Of a stretch of 64,000 bases of DNA, positions 1-8,838 are shown one piece after another. This DNA is from an uncultured Sphingopyxis sp. GTDB taxonomy: Bacteria > Pseudomonadota > Alphaproteobacteria > Sphingomonadales > Sphingomonadaceae. The stretch covers positions 3,543,501 through 3,607,500 of the forward strand of contig NZ_LT598653.1 of NCBI RefSeq assembly GCF_900078365.1, read 5' to 3'. The notes under the pieces were generated by a model that saw only the letters and a program-made list of their open reading frames with translations, did no database searches and had not been told where the DNA came from. Position 1 is the first letter of the stretch; the number at the start of each line of letters is the position of its first letter. A program made the position numbers and the translations under genes.

Positions 1-1
1 C

Positions 2-259
2 GAGCTTGCGGCGTTCGAAGCGGCTCTCGCCGCGAATCCCGCCGACCATCAGGCACGCTTCGACCTTGCCGCCGCGCAGATCGGCGCGGGGCAGCGCGAT
101 GCCGCCGCCGACAATCTGCTCCACATCGTCGCCGCCGACCGCGAATGGAACGACGATGCGGCGCGCGCCAAGCTGCTGTCGCTGTTCGAGGCGGTCGGGC
201 TCGAAGACCCGTGGGTCGCGGCGCAGCGCCGCCGCCTGTCGCTGATCCTCTTCGGCTGA
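2..259 (+). CDS. cnoX: CnoX/YbbN-type thioredoxin-TPR co-chaperone, C-terminal end
   Basis: The gene enters from the left edge; only the last 85 residues are present. They match the C-terminal TPR part of CnoX/YbbN proteins: an ANPADHQARFDLA stretch, then a DREWNDDAAR segment, then a short basic end (RRRLSLILFG). In that family an N-terminal thioredoxin-like domain is joined to TPRs and protects proteins from aggregation under oxidative stress, handing them to GroEL and DnaK. The thioredoxin domain lies outside the window, so this rests on the tail alone. The stop codon overlaps the start of the LON-domain gene (TGATG), which suggests translational coupling; these two families often sit together in alphaproteobacteria. 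Confidence 0.75.
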   Translation, partial: ELAAFEAALAANPADHQARFDLAAAQIGAGQRDAAADNLLHIVAADREWNDDAARAKLLSLFEAVGLEDPWVAAQRRRLSLILFG

Positions 260-909
260 TGGGCGAAACCGCGCCCCTGACCATCCAGCGGATCGCGATC
301 TTTCCGCTCACCGGCGCGGTGCTGTTTCCGGGGCTGCACCTGCCGCTGCACATCTTCGAGCCGCGCTATGCGGCGATGGTGCAGGAGGTGCTCGCGCGCG
401 ACCGCCAGATCGGGATGATCCAGCCGCGCCAGTTGCCCGGCGAGGAGGATCGCGAGCCCCCCGCACTCTACGACGTCGGCTGCGTCGGGCGCATCGTCGA
501 CGTCGAGGCGCTCGACGAGGGGCGCTTCAACCTCGTGCTCGAAGGCGTCGCGCGCTTTCGCGTCCGGCGCGAGCTCGACGTCACGACGCCCTTCCGGCAG
601 GTCGAGGCCGAGATCGAGGTCGAAGCCGAGGACGACGCCGTGCTCGCAAGCATCGAGCGCGCGAGCCTCGAGCGCGAAGCGAAGCGGTTCGCGCAGCGGC
701 AGGGCTATGTCGTCGACTGGGATTCGGTCGGCCAGCTCGACGACGCGACGCTCGTCAACGGCATCGCGCAGGTCGCGCCGTTCGACGCGGCGGCGAAACA
801 GGCGCTGCTCGAAGCCTCGCCGATCGACGCGCGCGCCGAGCTGGTCGTGCAGCTGATGCAATTCTTCGGCCGCTTCGACAGCGACGACGGGCGCGCGACG
901 CTGCAATAA
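259..909 (+). CDS. LON N-terminal (substrate-binding) domain protein
   Basis: 216 residues consisting of a stand-alone LON N-terminal domain. The start has the family pattern: IAIFPLTGAVLFPG, then LPLHIFEPRY, then an IGMIQPR strand and a GCVGRIVD strand. There is no AAA+ ATPase or protease domain, so it is not Lon itself; its role is unknown, with substrate or partner binding inferred from the Lon family. The ATG at 259 overlaps the upstream stop codon and the protein begins at the expected point of the domain, so it was preferred over longer in-frame extensions. Confidence 0.85.
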   Translation: MGETAPLTIQRIAIFPLTGAVLFPGLHLPLHIFEPRYAAMVQEVLARDRQIGMIQPRQLPGEEDREPPALYDVGCVGRIVDVEALDEGRFNLVLEGVARFRVRRELDVTTPFRQVEAEIEVEAEDDAVLASIERASLEREAKRFAQRQGYVVDWDSVGQLDDATLVNGIAQVAPFDAAAKQALLEASPIDARAELVVQLMQFFGRFDSDDGRATLQ

Positions 910-915
910 TCGAGC

Positions 916-1623
916 TCAATGCGGCTTTGCGCCGGCATGCCGCGCCATGTCGGCGAAGGCGCGGCGCACGATGTGGCGGTCGGCCTCGCCGAGCCGTTCG
1001 AGCGGCGCTTCGGCATGCGTCAGCTGGCGGCGGATCAGCGCGCCTTCCGCGCGCAGTTTCACGCGGACCCGCGCGGGCGCGGCCGCTCCGCGCGGCGTTC
1101 GCAGCAGGGCTTTTTCGCGCCGCGACGCCCAATCGGCGACCAGCCGGTCGGCGGTGAGGCCCGCGAGCCGGTCGGCGGCGCCCCGTTCGACCGCTTCTTC
1201 AGCCGCGGAATCCGCTAGCCGCTCGTCCATCCCTTCGTCCGCCAGCGCCTCGAGCGATAGCATCGCTGCCACCTGCCGCCGCCCTGCGCACCGCTGGTCG
1301 CCGTGGAGGCGGTGGCGCAGCGCCTGCAGCTCGGCGCGAAATTGCCAGTTCACATAGGTGGTGAAGCGCGCGCGGGCCGGATCATAGCGTTCGGCGGCGC
1401 GGTGGAGCGCGATCGCGCAGACCTGCGCCGCATCGTCGGCGACGTCGGCAAGGCCGTAGCTGCGCGTGAAATAACGGATGCGCGGCGCCGCCAGCGCGGC
1501 GAGGCGGGCGAAGGCCCGGTCGGCGGCCGCCCGCGCTCGCGCCCCCGGCGCGGCATCGCAGGCGGTCCGCGCCCGGATATAGTCCGTCACCGCCTGTTCG
1601 AGTACGTCGCTTTTTGCCGACAT
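916..1623 (-). CDS. Sigma-70 region 2-like protein
   Basis: 235 residues from the ATG at 1623 (MSAKSDVLEQ). The middle resembles sigma-70 region 2: a DDAAQVCAIALHRAAERYD helix followed by a FTTYVNWQFRAELQ stretch, like the FxTYA.pwIrg helix of sigma factors. I do not see a clear region 4 helix-turn-helix; the C-terminal half is basic and alanine-rich. It could be an atypical or decayed RpoH/ECF relative. It stands alone and converges with the LON-domain gene, 6 nt away. A hairpin at 1681-1710 (GCTTAG/CTAAGC ends) lies in its upstream region. An upstream in-frame ATG at 1638 is an alternative start. Confidence 0.55.
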   Translation of the reverse strand: MSAKSDVLEQAVTDYIRARTACDAAPGARARAAADRAFARLAALAAPRIRYFTRSYGLADVADDAAQVCAIALHRAAERYDPARARFTTYVNWQFRAELQALRHRLHGDQRCAGRRQVAAMLSLEALADEGMDERLADSAAEEAVERGAADRLAGLTADRLVADWASRREKALLRTPRGAAAPARVRVKLRAEGALIRRQLTHAEAPLERLGEADRHIVRRAFADMARHAGAKPH

Positions 1624-1680
1624 GGTCCTGTCCCCCATCGTCCGCGGCCCGTTGCCGCGCCGCCGGGGATAGGAGATCAT

Positions 1681-1710
1681 GCTTAGCGGGCGCCTGCCGC
1701 GCGCCTAAGC
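1681..1710. repeat. Hairpin upstream of the sigma-like gene
   Basis: A 30-nt inverted repeat with outer arms GCTTAG/CTAAGC and inner GGGCGC/GCGCC pairs. It lies between the sigma-like gene and the palindromic repeat behind the UbiH-family gene. It may end minus-strand transcription from that gene, but there is no T-tract, so the role is uncertain. Confidence 0.4.
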
Positions 1711-1723
1711 ATTATTACTTACG

Positions 1724-1799
1724 GTCGCCCCCGCGCAGGCGGGGGCCGCCATCGGCCTTGTGCCATGCTTCCAGCGGCCCCCGCCTGCGCGGGGGCGAC
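1724..1799. repeat. Palindromic intergenic repeat (family B, copy 1)
   Basis: Long imperfect inverted repeat whose arms read GTCGCCCCCGCGCAGGCGGG and its complement. A close relative lies at 55947-56035. It sits directly behind the UbiH-family gene. Confidence 0.8.
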
Positions 1800-1806
1800 G
1801 AGAATC

Positions 1807-3048
1807 CTAGACCTCCGTGCCCGCGAGCAGGCGCGGCAGGTCGCCGGCCTCGCCGCGCGCCTCGTCCATGAAGAATCGCTTGAGCGCCGGCATATGCTGC
1901 ACCGCGCCGAGCCCGGTGCGGCGAATCGCGGCGGCGGTGCGCCCCGGAATGCCGAACAGCCGCGTCAGCCCGTCGGTCGCGAGGCTGACCATCATATTGT
2001 CGAGCCCCCGCCACCGCTGATAGCGCGCAAGCAGCGCCGCATCGCCGAGGTCGAGCCCGAGCCGCGCGCCGTCGACGAGCACCTCGGCGAGCGCCGCGAC
2101 GTCGCGCAGCCCGAGGTTGAGGCCCTGCCCCGCGATCGGGTGGATGCCGTGCGCCGCGTCGCCGACGAGCGCCAGCCGCTCGGCGACGATCGAGGCGCTG
2201 TGGTGGAAGCCCAGCGGATAGGTCATGCGCGGCACGACGAGTTCCATCGCACCCAGTACGCCGCCCGCGCGCTTTTCGAGCTCGGCGGTGAAACCGCGGT
2301 CGCCCAGCTTGGCGAAGCCGGGACCGTCCTTTTCGGACACCGTCCACACGAAGGCCGAGCGATGCCGCCCCTGTTCGTCGGCGACGAGCGGCAGCAAGGC
2401 GAAGGGCCCCGAGGGATAGAAGATTTCGTGCGCGACGTTGCCATGCGGCCTTTCATGCGCCACCGCGCCGATCATCGCATGATGATGATAGGACCAGCTC
2501 GCAATGCTGAACCCCGCCTCGTCGCGCGTCGGCGAGCGGCGGCCCTCGGCGACGATGAGGAGCGGCGCCGCGAGCTTCGTGCCGTCGGCGAGCGTCAGCG
2601 TGACGCCATGACCGTCGATCGCGCGCGAGGCGACGGCCGCGGGCATCCAGCGCCGCACCAGCGGCGCGTCGGCGAGCGCGGCGGCGAGCGCGAGGCGAAG
2701 CTGGCGGTTCTCGACCATCGTGCCGAGCGGCGGATCGTCGCCCGCAGTGACGAAATCGAGCTCGCCGCCGCGCCCGCTGTCGGGTGCGCCGTCGCCCACT
2801 CTGATCGCGCGAATCGGGCAGCCATGACCGGCGAGACGGTCCGCGATCCCCAGCACCTCGAACATCTGCCACGTCGCGCTGGCGATCGCCGAAGCGCGGC
2901 CGTCGAAGCCCGGCGCGATCGTCGCCACCGGGTCGGCGGGATCGACGATCTGGCTCGACAGGCCGTGATGAGCGAGGGCAAGGGCGAGCGCCTGGCCGAC
3001 CAGGCCGCCACCCGAAATCAGGACATCGCTGCGCAGGAGTTCGGTCAT
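1807..3048 (-). CDS. UbiH/UbiF/COQ6-family FAD-dependent hydroxylase
   Basis: 413 residues, typical for ubiquinone-biosynthesis flavin monooxygenases. The N-terminus carries the Rossmann dinucleotide motif (VLISGGGLVGQALALAL). The second FAD/ribose-binding motif is near residue 280 (LVGDAAHGIHPIAGQGLNLG), as in UbiH, UbiF and COQ6. These enzymes hydroxylate the benzoquinone ring during ubiquinone synthesis at the inner face of the membrane. The position hydroxylated cannot be told from sequence, so no symbol is given. It is transcribed away from ftsK, and palindromic repeats lie on both sides. Confidence 0.85.
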   Translation of the reverse strand: MTELLRSDVLISGGGLVGQALALALAHHGLSSQIVDPADPVATIAPGFDGRASAIASATWQMFEVLGIADRLAGHGCPIRAIRVGDGAPDSGRGGELDFVTAGDDPPLGTMVENRQLRLALAAALADAPLVRRWMPAAVASRAIDGHGVTLTLADGTKLAAPLLIVAEGRRSPTRDEAGFSIASWSYHHHAMIGAVAHERPHGNVAHEIFYPSGPFALLPLVADEQGRHRSAFVWTVSEKDGPGFAKLGDRGFTAELEKRAGGVLGAMELVVPRMTYPLGFHHSASIVAERLALVGDAAHGIHPIAGQGLNLGLRDVAALAEVLVDGARLGLDLGDAALLARYQRWRGLDNMMVSLATDGLTRLFGIPGRTAAAIRRTGLGAVQHMPALKRFFMDEARGEAGDLPRLLAGTEV

Positions 3049-3090
3049 GGCTTTGCCCTAGAGCATTTTTCAGCCTCAAGAAAAGTCAAA

Positions 3091-3229
3091 GATCCTCCCT
3101 GTCGCGCAGCGATGGGGAGGTGGCAGCGGCGAAGCCGCTGACGGAGGGGCCATGACGCAAGGCCGCCGCCCCTCCACCATCCGCTTTGCGGACGGTCCCC
3201 CTCCCCACGGCTTCGCCGCAGGGAGGATT
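3091..3229. repeat. Palindromic intergenic repeat (family G)
   Basis: The ends GATCCTCCCTG and CAGGGAGGATT are complementary, with further paired blocks (GATGGGGAGG and CCTCCCCA) inside. It fills most of the gap between the divergent ubiH-like and ftsK genes, so their promoters must lie in or beside it. Confidence 0.7.
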
Positions 3230-3310
3230 GAACTGACGGAGCCGCGCTTGACGACGAGTCCGGCGCATGCGCATATCGCCGGACCAACTCACAGGGACCG
3301 GAACAAGAGC

Positions 3311-5623
3311 ATGGCAAGCCGCAAGGCCGCACCCGCAAAGGCCGATTGGCGCACCGTTTTCCGCCAAAGCATCGCGCGATCGCTGGTGATCGCGGCGGCG
3401 GTGGCGCTCGGGCTCTTCACGCTGTTCCTCGCGCTCGCGCTCGTCACCTACGACAGCACCGACGCCGCGCTCAACACCGCGGCGCATGGCACCGCGGCGA
3501 ACTGGATGGGCAGCGCGGGCGCCTGGTTCGCCGACCTCGGCCTGTCGATCGGCGGCGTCGGCGTCGCGCTGCTGCTGCCGCTGCTCGGCATCATCGCCTG
3601 GCGGCTGTGGACCGGCGAAGCGCAGCCCTATTGGCCGCGCCAGCTCGCCTACAGCTTTATCGGCATCCTGCTCGTCGGGCTGGGCGCCGAGCTTTGGTCG
3701 CCGGCGACCAACGCGCCGCTGCCCGCGGGCTGGGGCGGTATCATCGCGCTGCTGCTCGGCGGCGCCATCGCGCCCCTCTTTGCACAAGCGGGCGAACCCG
3801 CCGCGGCGCTGATCCGCTTCGCGACGATCCTGTTGCTCGTGGGGCTGGGATTGTGGCTCGCGTGGCGCGCGCTCCGCCTCGAAAAGGGCTGGGCATCGCG
3901 CTTCCGGCTGCCCGCCGCGACGAGCAGCCGCATCGCCGAGCCCGTCCGCGCGCCGCGCGCCGACGAGCGGGTGTCGAACTCGCTGGAGCCCGCCGTGCGC
4001 CCGCGCGCGGTGGCCGAGCCCGTCGACCGCGCCCCGCCCGAGATCGCCGACCCCGCACAGCGTAGCGCGCCCTCGAAACCCCGGCCCAAGCCGCAGACCG
4101 AGCTGTTCACCAACTATCAGCTGCCCTCGATCGACCTGCTCGCCCCCGCACCCGAGCGGCCGGCGGGACAGATCGACAAGGCGGCGCTCGAACGCAACGC
4201 GCGCCTGCTCGAATCGGTGCTCGAGGATTTCCAGGTCAAGGGCGTCGTCACCGCGGTGCGCCCCGGCCCGGTCGTCACCATGTACGAACTCGAACCCGCG
4301 CCGGGCACCAAGGCGAGCCGCGTGTCGAACCTCGCCGACGACATCGCGCGCAACATGTCGGCGCTGTCGGCGCGCATCGCGCCGATCCCCGGGCGTACGG
4401 TGATCGGCATCGAGCTGCCCAACGCGCAGCGCGAAGCGGTAGTGCTGCACGAGATCATCGGCAGCGCGCTGTTCCAGGACCAGACCGGCGCGCTGCCGAT
4501 CATCCTCGGCAAGAATATCAGCGGCGACGCGATGATCGCCGACCTCGCGCCGATGCCGCACTTGCTGATCGCGGGCACCACCGGGTCGGGCAAGTCGGTC
4601 GGTCTGAACGCGATGATCCTCTCGCTCCTCTATCGCCTCGGTCCCGACCAGGTGAAGATGATCATGATCGACCCCAAGATGCTCGAACTCAGCGTCTATG
4701 ACGACATTCCGCACCTGCTCGCGCCGGTGGTGACCGAGCCCAAGAAGGCGATCCGTGCATTGAAATGGGCGGTCGAGCAGATGGAGGACCGCTACCGGAT
4801 GATGTCGTCGCTGTCGGTGCGCAACCTCGCATCCTACAACGACAAGGTGCGCGGCGCGCTCGCCAAGGGCAAATCGCTCGGGCGCCGCGTCCAGACCGGC
4901 TACGACCCCGACACCGGCCAACCGGTCTATGAGGAAGAGACGCTCGATTACCAGCCGCTGCCGCAGATCGTCGTCGTCGTCGACGAACTCGCCGATTTGA
5001 TGATGACCGCGGGCAAGGAGGTCGAATTCCTGATCCAGCGACTGGCGCAAAAGGCGCGCGCGGCGGGCATCCACCTGATCCTCGCGACGCAGCGCCCGTC
5101 GGTCGACGTCATCACCGGCGTGATCAAGGCGAACCTGCCGACGCGGATCAGCTTCAACGTCACGTCGAAGATCGACAGCCGCACCATCCTCGGCGAAGCC
5201 GGCGCCGAACAATTGCTCGGCAAGGGCGATATGCTTTACGTCCCCGGCGGCAAGCAGATCACGCGCATCCACGGCCCCTTCGTCTCCGACGACGAGGTGC
5301 GGCTGGTCGCCGAACATTGGAAGGCGCAGGGCCGCCCCGACTATATCGAAAGCGTCACCGAGGACCCCGAGGACGGCGGCTTCGCGATGGAAGGCGCTCC
5401 CGCCGGCGGCGACAGCGCCGAGGACCGCATGTACGCCAAGGCCTGCCAGATCGTCGCCGAAAGCCAGAAGGCCTCGACGAGCTGGCTCCAGCGGCAATTG
5501 CGCATCGGCTACAACAGCGCCGCGCGCCTGATCGAGCGGATGGAGGAGGAAGGCATCGTCAGCCCGCCGAACCATGTCGGCCGCCGCGACGTGCTCACCG
5601 ACCAATATGGGCAGCCGCGGTAG
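3311..5623 (+). CDS. ftsK: DNA translocase FtsK
   Basis: 770 residues. The N-terminal ~190 residues hold several hydrophobic membrane segments, followed by a proline/arginine-rich linker, then the SpoIIIE/FtsK motor. Walker A (GTTGSGKS) is near residue 422 and Walker B (VVVVDELADLMM) near residue 556. The C-terminus carries the winged-helix gamma domain (STSWLQRQLRIGYNSAARLIERME), which reads KOPS-type polar sequences. FtsK pumps the chromosome terminus across the septum and activates XerCD. The ATG at 3311 gives the usual MASRK start; the longer frame back to 3152 would run through the repeat and is unlikely. Confidence 0.95.
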   Translation: MASRKAAPAKADWRTVFRQSIARSLVIAAAVALGLFTLFLALALVTYDSTDAALNTAAHGTAANWMGSAGAWFADLGLSIGGVGVALLLPLLGIIAWRLWTGEAQPYWPRQLAYSFIGILLVGLGAELWSPATNAPLPAGWGGIIALLLGGAIAPLFAQAGEPAAALIRFATILLLVGLGLWLAWRALRLEKGWASRFRLPAATSSRIAEPVRAPRADERVSNSLEPAVRPRAVAEPVDRAPPEIADPAQRSAPSKPRPKPQTELFTNYQLPSIDLLAPAPERPAGQIDKAALERNARLLESVLEDFQVKGVVTAVRPGPVVTMYELEPAPGTKASRVSNLADDIARNMSALSARIAPIPGRTVIGIELPNAQREAVVLHEIIGSALFQDQTGALPIILGKNISGDAMIADLAPMPHLLIAGTTGSGKSVGLNAMILSLLYRLGPDQVKMIMIDPKMLELSVYDDIPHLLAPVVTEPKKAIRALKWAVEQMEDRYRMMSSLSVRNLASYNDKVRGALAKGKSLGRRVQTGYDPDTGQPVYEEETLDYQPLPQIVVVVDELADLMMTAGKEVEFLIQRLAQKARAAGIHLILATQRPSVDVITGVIKANLPTRISFNVTSKIDSRTILGEAGAEQLLGKGDMLYVPGGKQITRIHGPFVSDDEVRLVAEHWKAQGRPDYIESVTEDPEDGGFAMEGAPAGGDSAEDRMYAKACQIVAESQKASTSWLQRQLRIGYNSAARLIERMEEEGIVSPPNHVGRRDVLTDQYGQPR

Positions 5624-5632
5624 GAACTTTCC

Positions 5633-5721
5633 CTCCCCGTCATCCCGGCGAAGGCCGGGATCTCGCCGGTGCATTTGAAACGCGGGGTCGAGATTCCGGC
5701 CTTCGCCGGGATGACGGGGAG
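5633..5721. repeat. Palindromic intergenic repeat (family A, copy 1)
   Basis: Inverted repeat with ends CTCCCCGTCATCCCGGCG and the complement. A related copy lies at 55452-55528. It separates ftsK from lolA. Confidence 0.85.
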
Positions 5722-5796
5722 ATGAAACGACAGTTCAGCGCGGGTTCAATGCCCGGTTGCAAAAAAGCGGACTGCAAAATCGAGAATGAGAACCAA

Positions 5797-6438
5797 ATGA
5801 CCAAGAAGACGATGACCCGCCTTGCCGCCTGGACGCTCGCCCCCGTTGCCGCCGTCGGCCTCGCGATCGCCTCGCCCGCGATCGCCCAGCCGGCGAACGC
5901 GCTGGCGTCGGTGCAGTCGCACCTCAAGTCGACCAGTTCGATGACCGCCGATTTCGTCCAGACCGACCGCAACGGCCAGCGCGTGTCGGGCAAGCTGACG
6001 CTCAAGCGCCCCGGCAAGATCCGTTTCCAGTACCAGAAGGGCGTGCCCTTGCTGATCGTCGGCGACGGCAGCCGCCTGACGATGATCGATTATGAGGTCA
6101 ACCAGGTGCAGAGCTGGCCGGTGAAGAACTCGCCGCTCGGCGCGCTGCTCGATCCCGACCGCGACCTGTCGAAATATGCCAAGGTCCTGCCGACCGGGAA
6201 CAACGACGTGCTGAGCGTCGAGGTCAAGGATCCGAAGCGCCCCGAATATGGCACGATCACCATGGTGTTCGTTCGCGACGGCGCGGCGCCCGGCGGGCTG
6301 CGCTTGCGCGGCTGGGTCGCGCTCGATTCGCAGAACAACCGCACCCGGATCGACCTCAGCAACCAGAAGTTCAACGTCGCGGTCGCCGATTCGGCCTTCC
6401 GCTGGACCGATCCCCGCCCGAAGCGGCGCGGCCGTTAA
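5797..6438 (+). CDS. lolA: Outer-membrane lipoprotein carrier protein LolA
   Basis: 213 residues with a signal peptide (MTKKTMTRLAAWTLAPVAAV to an AIA cleavage site near residue 32). The mature part matches LolA: an SMTADFVQTDRNGQRVSGKL strand pair, then RPGKIRFQY, LLIVGDGSRLTMIDYE and a late LRGWVALDSQNNRTRIDLS segment. LolA carries lipoproteins through the periplasm from the LolCDE transporter to the outer membrane. The ATG at 5797 is the one that gives a normal signal peptide; the open frame extends much further upstream but overlaps ftsK in another frame. Confidence 0.9.
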   Translation: MTKKTMTRLAAWTLAPVAAVGLAIASPAIAQPANALASVQSHLKSTSSMTADFVQTDRNGQRVSGKLTLKRPGKIRFQYQKGVPLLIVGDGSRLTMIDYEVNQVQSWPVKNSPLGALLDPDRDLSKYAKVLPTGNNDVLSVEVKDPKRPEYGTITMVFVRDGAAPGGLRLRGWVALDSQNNRTRIDLSNQKFNVAVADSAFRWTDPRPKRRGR

Positions 6439-6686
6439 CCGTCCGGGCTCCGGCATGGCGGCGCTCTCGAACGGGAGCGGCGCGATTTTCCGGACCAACC
6501 GTCGCCCTGTATCGACGAACTGCAGGACCGGCGCCAAGCGCGCCTTTTTGTTCAGCTTGGCGACAGGGAACACCGGCTATTCCAACTCTCGAAGGCGCCA
6601 ACACGGCCCCGGATTTGGGTTTCCCCCTGTTGCCCCACCCGGGTTGCCAGGCACCTTCATTCAAGAGCGTGACGAACGCTGACCTT
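6439..6686. other. Intergenic region with possible structured RNA
   Basis: There is no plausible protein gene here. Several self-complementary blocks are visible: GCCAAGC (6533-6539) with GCTTGGC (6555-6561), enclosed by CCCTGT (6505-6510) and ACAGGG (6563-6568). The stretch ends at the terminator-like hairpin at 6687-6721. This may be an unannotated small RNA or an extended lolA 3' end; I could not match it to a known RNA family. Confidence 0.3.
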
Positions 6687-6727
6687 GAACCCCCGTTCCA
6701 CCGCCCCTGGGACGGGGGTTTAATTTG
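6687..6727 (+). terminator. Terminator-like hairpin
   Basis: AACCCCCGTTCC pairs with GGGACGGGGGTT around a 9-nt loop, followed by TTTAATTTG. It lies 250 nt past lolA, so it ends either a long lolA 3' UTR or a separate small RNA. Confidence 0.55.
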
Positions 6728-6759
6728 TCTGGAGTTGTTTTCTGCCGCTAATGCGGCAG

Positions 6760-6843
6760 GCGGCACCAGCCCGCTCCCCCACCCAGCCTCCCGACAGCTT
6801 ATCCTGAAATGGGAGGCTGGGTGGGGGAGCGGGCGGGTGCCGC
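6760..6843. repeat. Near-perfect 33-nt inverted repeat (family H)
   Basis: Arms of about 33 nt (GCGGCACCAGCCCGCTCCCC onwards and its complement) surround an 18-nt loop just upstream of xth. Confidence 0.8.
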
Positions 6844-6886
6844 AATCGCATTGCGAACAACCTTCCGCGCCGATAGAGCCGAGCGC

Positions 6887-7681
6887 ATGACTCGCACCAG
6901 CATCGCATCGTGGAACATCAACAGCGTTCGCGCGCGCATCGGCATCGTCGAGAAATTCCTGCGCGAAGAAGCCCCCGACATCCTCTGCCTTCAGGAAACC
7001 AAGGTCGAATGCGGCCTGTTCCCGCCCGAGATGTTCAAACGTCTCGGCTATGAGCATATCGTCACCCACGGCCAGCGCATGCACCATGGCGTCGCGATCG
7101 TCAGCAAGGTGCCGCTCGCCGACGTGCGCAAATATGACTGGCAGGCCAACGGCGAGGCACGCCACGTCGGCGTGACGCTGCCGTCGGGGGTGCGGCTCGA
7201 CAATGTCTATATTCCGGCGGGCGGCGACATTCCCGACCGCGAATTGAACCCCAAATTCGGGCAGAAACTCGACTTCTTCGAGCGCATGACTCTATGGTCG
7301 GGGGCGCTGAACGGCACCCCGACGGTGCTGACGGGCGATTTCAACGTCGCGCCGCTCGAAAGCGATGTGTGGAACCACAAGGCGCTGCTCGATGTCGTCA
7401 GCCATACGCCGATCGAGGTCGAAACGCTCGCGCGGCTGCAGGCGGCGTCGAACTGGGTCGATCTCGGGCGCCACTTCATCGCGGCGCCGACGCCGCTCTA
7501 CACCTGGTGGAGCTACCGCGCGAAGGACTGGGAAGCGTCGAACCGCGGCCGCCGGCTCGACCATATGTGGGTGACGCCCGATCTGACGGCGAAGGCCGTG
7601 TCGCACCGCGTCGTCCAGCCGGCGCGCAGCTGGGAACGGCCGTCGGACCATATCCCGCTGATCACCGAGTTCGATTTTTGA
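6887..7681 (+). CDS. xth: Exodeoxyribonuclease III (AP endonuclease)
   Basis: 264 residues of the exonuclease/endonuclease/phosphatase fold. Visible landmarks: the N-terminal SWNINSVRAR with metal-ligand Asn, the LQETK motif with the catalytic Glu, TGDFNVAP, a late RLDHMWV and the terminal SDHIPL catalytic histidine motif. It repairs abasic sites and removes 3'-blocking groups. The ATG at 6887 (MTRTSIASWNINS) starts exactly at the domain; earlier in-frame codons lie in the repeat. Its stop overlaps the TTG start proposed for ribA, which suggests coupling. Confidence 0.92.
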   Translation: MTRTSIASWNINSVRARIGIVEKFLREEAPDILCLQETKVECGLFPPEMFKRLGYEHIVTHGQRMHHGVAIVSKVPLADVRKYDWQANGEARHVGVTLPSGVRLDNVYIPAGGDIPDRELNPKFGQKLDFFERMTLWSGALNGTPTVLTGDFNVAPLESDVWNHKALLDVVSHTPIEVETLARLQAASNWVDLGRHFIAAPTPLYTWWSYRAKDWEASNRGRRLDHMWVTPDLTAKAVSHRVVQPARSWERPSDHIPLITEFDF

Positions 7682-8733
7682 GCGATGCCGGAGCCCGAAG
7701 GGCGGCGCGCGCCATCGACGCGCTGCGCCGCGGCTGGCCGTTCAGTGTCGCGGGACCCGACGGCACGCTCGACCTGCTCGCGGTCGAAAGCGCGCGCGAT
7801 GCGGCGCTCGCCGAATTTTCCAGTCGCGACATGCTGCTGTCGGGCGAGCGCGCCGTCACGCTCAAGCTCACCAATCAGCGCGCCGCCGCGACGCCCGGGC
7901 CGGTGCGGCTCGCCGATGCCGCCGATACGGTCGCGGCGGCACTTGCGATCGCCGACCCGGCGCTCGACCTTGCGAACCCGCTCAAGGGCCCCTTTCGCAC
8001 CCTCGCAACGCGCGGCGAACGTGCAGCGGCGGCCGCGATGACGATGGCACGTCACGCCGGGCTGCTCCCGGCCTTCTTCGTGCGCGAGGCGGCGGGGGAG
8101 GCCGAGACATGCTGCTCGGTCGATGACGTCGCCGCGCTGCTCGACCCCGCACGCCTCGAAATCGCGGCGCGCGCGCGCCTGCCCGTCGCGGCGAGCGAGA
8201 GCGCCGAAATCGTCGCCTTCCGCTCGCCCGAGGAGGCGTCGGACCATGTCGCGCTGGTCATCGGCCAGCGCGACGCGAACCCGCCGGTGGTGCGCCTGCA
8301 CAGCGAATGCCTGACCGGCGACGTGCTCGGCAGCCTCAAATGCGATTGCGGGCCGCAACTCCACGCCGCGCTCCACGCGATGGCGGACGCGCCGTGGGGC
8401 GTGCTGCTCTATCTCAGGCAGGAGGGGCGCGGGATCGGCCTCGTCAACAAGTTGCGCGCTTATGCGTTGCAGGATCAGGGCTATGACACGGTCGATGCGA
8501 ACCTCAGGCTCGGTTTCCCGGTCGAGGCGCGCGATTTCGCGATCGCCGGGCGGATGCTCGAATTGCTGAACGTGCCGCGCATCCGGCTGATGACGAACAA
8601 TCCCGAAAAGGTCGCGCGGCTCGAAAAGGAAGGCGTCGAGGTGATCGAACGCATTCCGCTCACGCTGCCGACGAACAAATATAACGAGCAATATCTCGCG
8701 ACGAAGCGCGACCGGACCGGGCACCAGCTTTAG
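7678..8733 (+). CDS. ribA: GTP cyclohydrolase II (RibA-type)
   Basis: 351 residues from a TTG at 7678 that overlaps the xth stop codon (TTGA). No ATG lies near the expected N-terminus, so the TTG start is inferred. The C-terminal half is canonical GTP cyclohydrolase II: LHSECLTGDVLGSLKCDCG supplies the zinc cysteines and RQEGRGIGLVNKLRAYALQ the catalytic segment. The N-terminal ~150 residues do not carry recognisable DHBP-synthase (RibB) acidic motifs, so this looks like the alphaproteobacterial form with a divergent N-terminal extension. The enzyme opens GTP to start riboflavin synthesis. Confidence 0.85.
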   Translation: MSDAGARRAARAIDALRRGWPFSVAGPDGTLDLLAVESARDAALAEFSSRDMLLSGERAVTLKLTNQRAAATPGPVRLADAADTVAAALAIADPALDLANPLKGPFRTLATRGERAAAAAMTMARHAGLLPAFFVREAAGEAETCCSVDDVAALLDPARLEIAARARLPVAASESAEIVAFRSPEEASDHVALVIGQRDANPPVVRLHSECLTGDVLGSLKCDCGPQLHAALHAMADAPWGVLLYLRQEGRGIGLVNKLRAYALQDQGYDTVDANLRLGFPVEARDFAIAGRMLELLNVPRIRLMTNNPEKVARLEKEGVEVIERIPLTLPTNKYNEQYLATKRDRTGHQL

Positions 8734-8740
8734 AAAGTCT

Positions 8741-8822
8741 CGTCATTGCGAGCGAAGCGAAGCAATCCAGAGCGGTTTACGCCATCCTGGATTGCCGCGT
8801 CGCTTCGCTCCTCGCAATGACG
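8741..8822. repeat. Palindromic intergenic repeat (family F)
   Basis: Ends CGTCATTGCGAGCGAAGCGA and the complementary CGCTTCGCTC-CTCGCAATGACG. It lies between the convergent ribA and lytR-like genes and may help end both transcripts. Confidence 0.85.
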
Positions 8823-8838
8823 GTATTCGTTTGCTGGC

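Noticed and set aside
3086..5674. 862-residue minus-strand open frame over ftsK
   Set aside because: Arginine/histidine/aspartate-rich antisense shadow of a clear ftsK; high GC keeps the opposite frame open.
6440..6455. RNase P-like string GTCCGGGCTCC after lolA
   Set aside because: It lacks the preceding GGAAA and the distant ACAGA...GGCTTA pairing elements of RNase P RNA.
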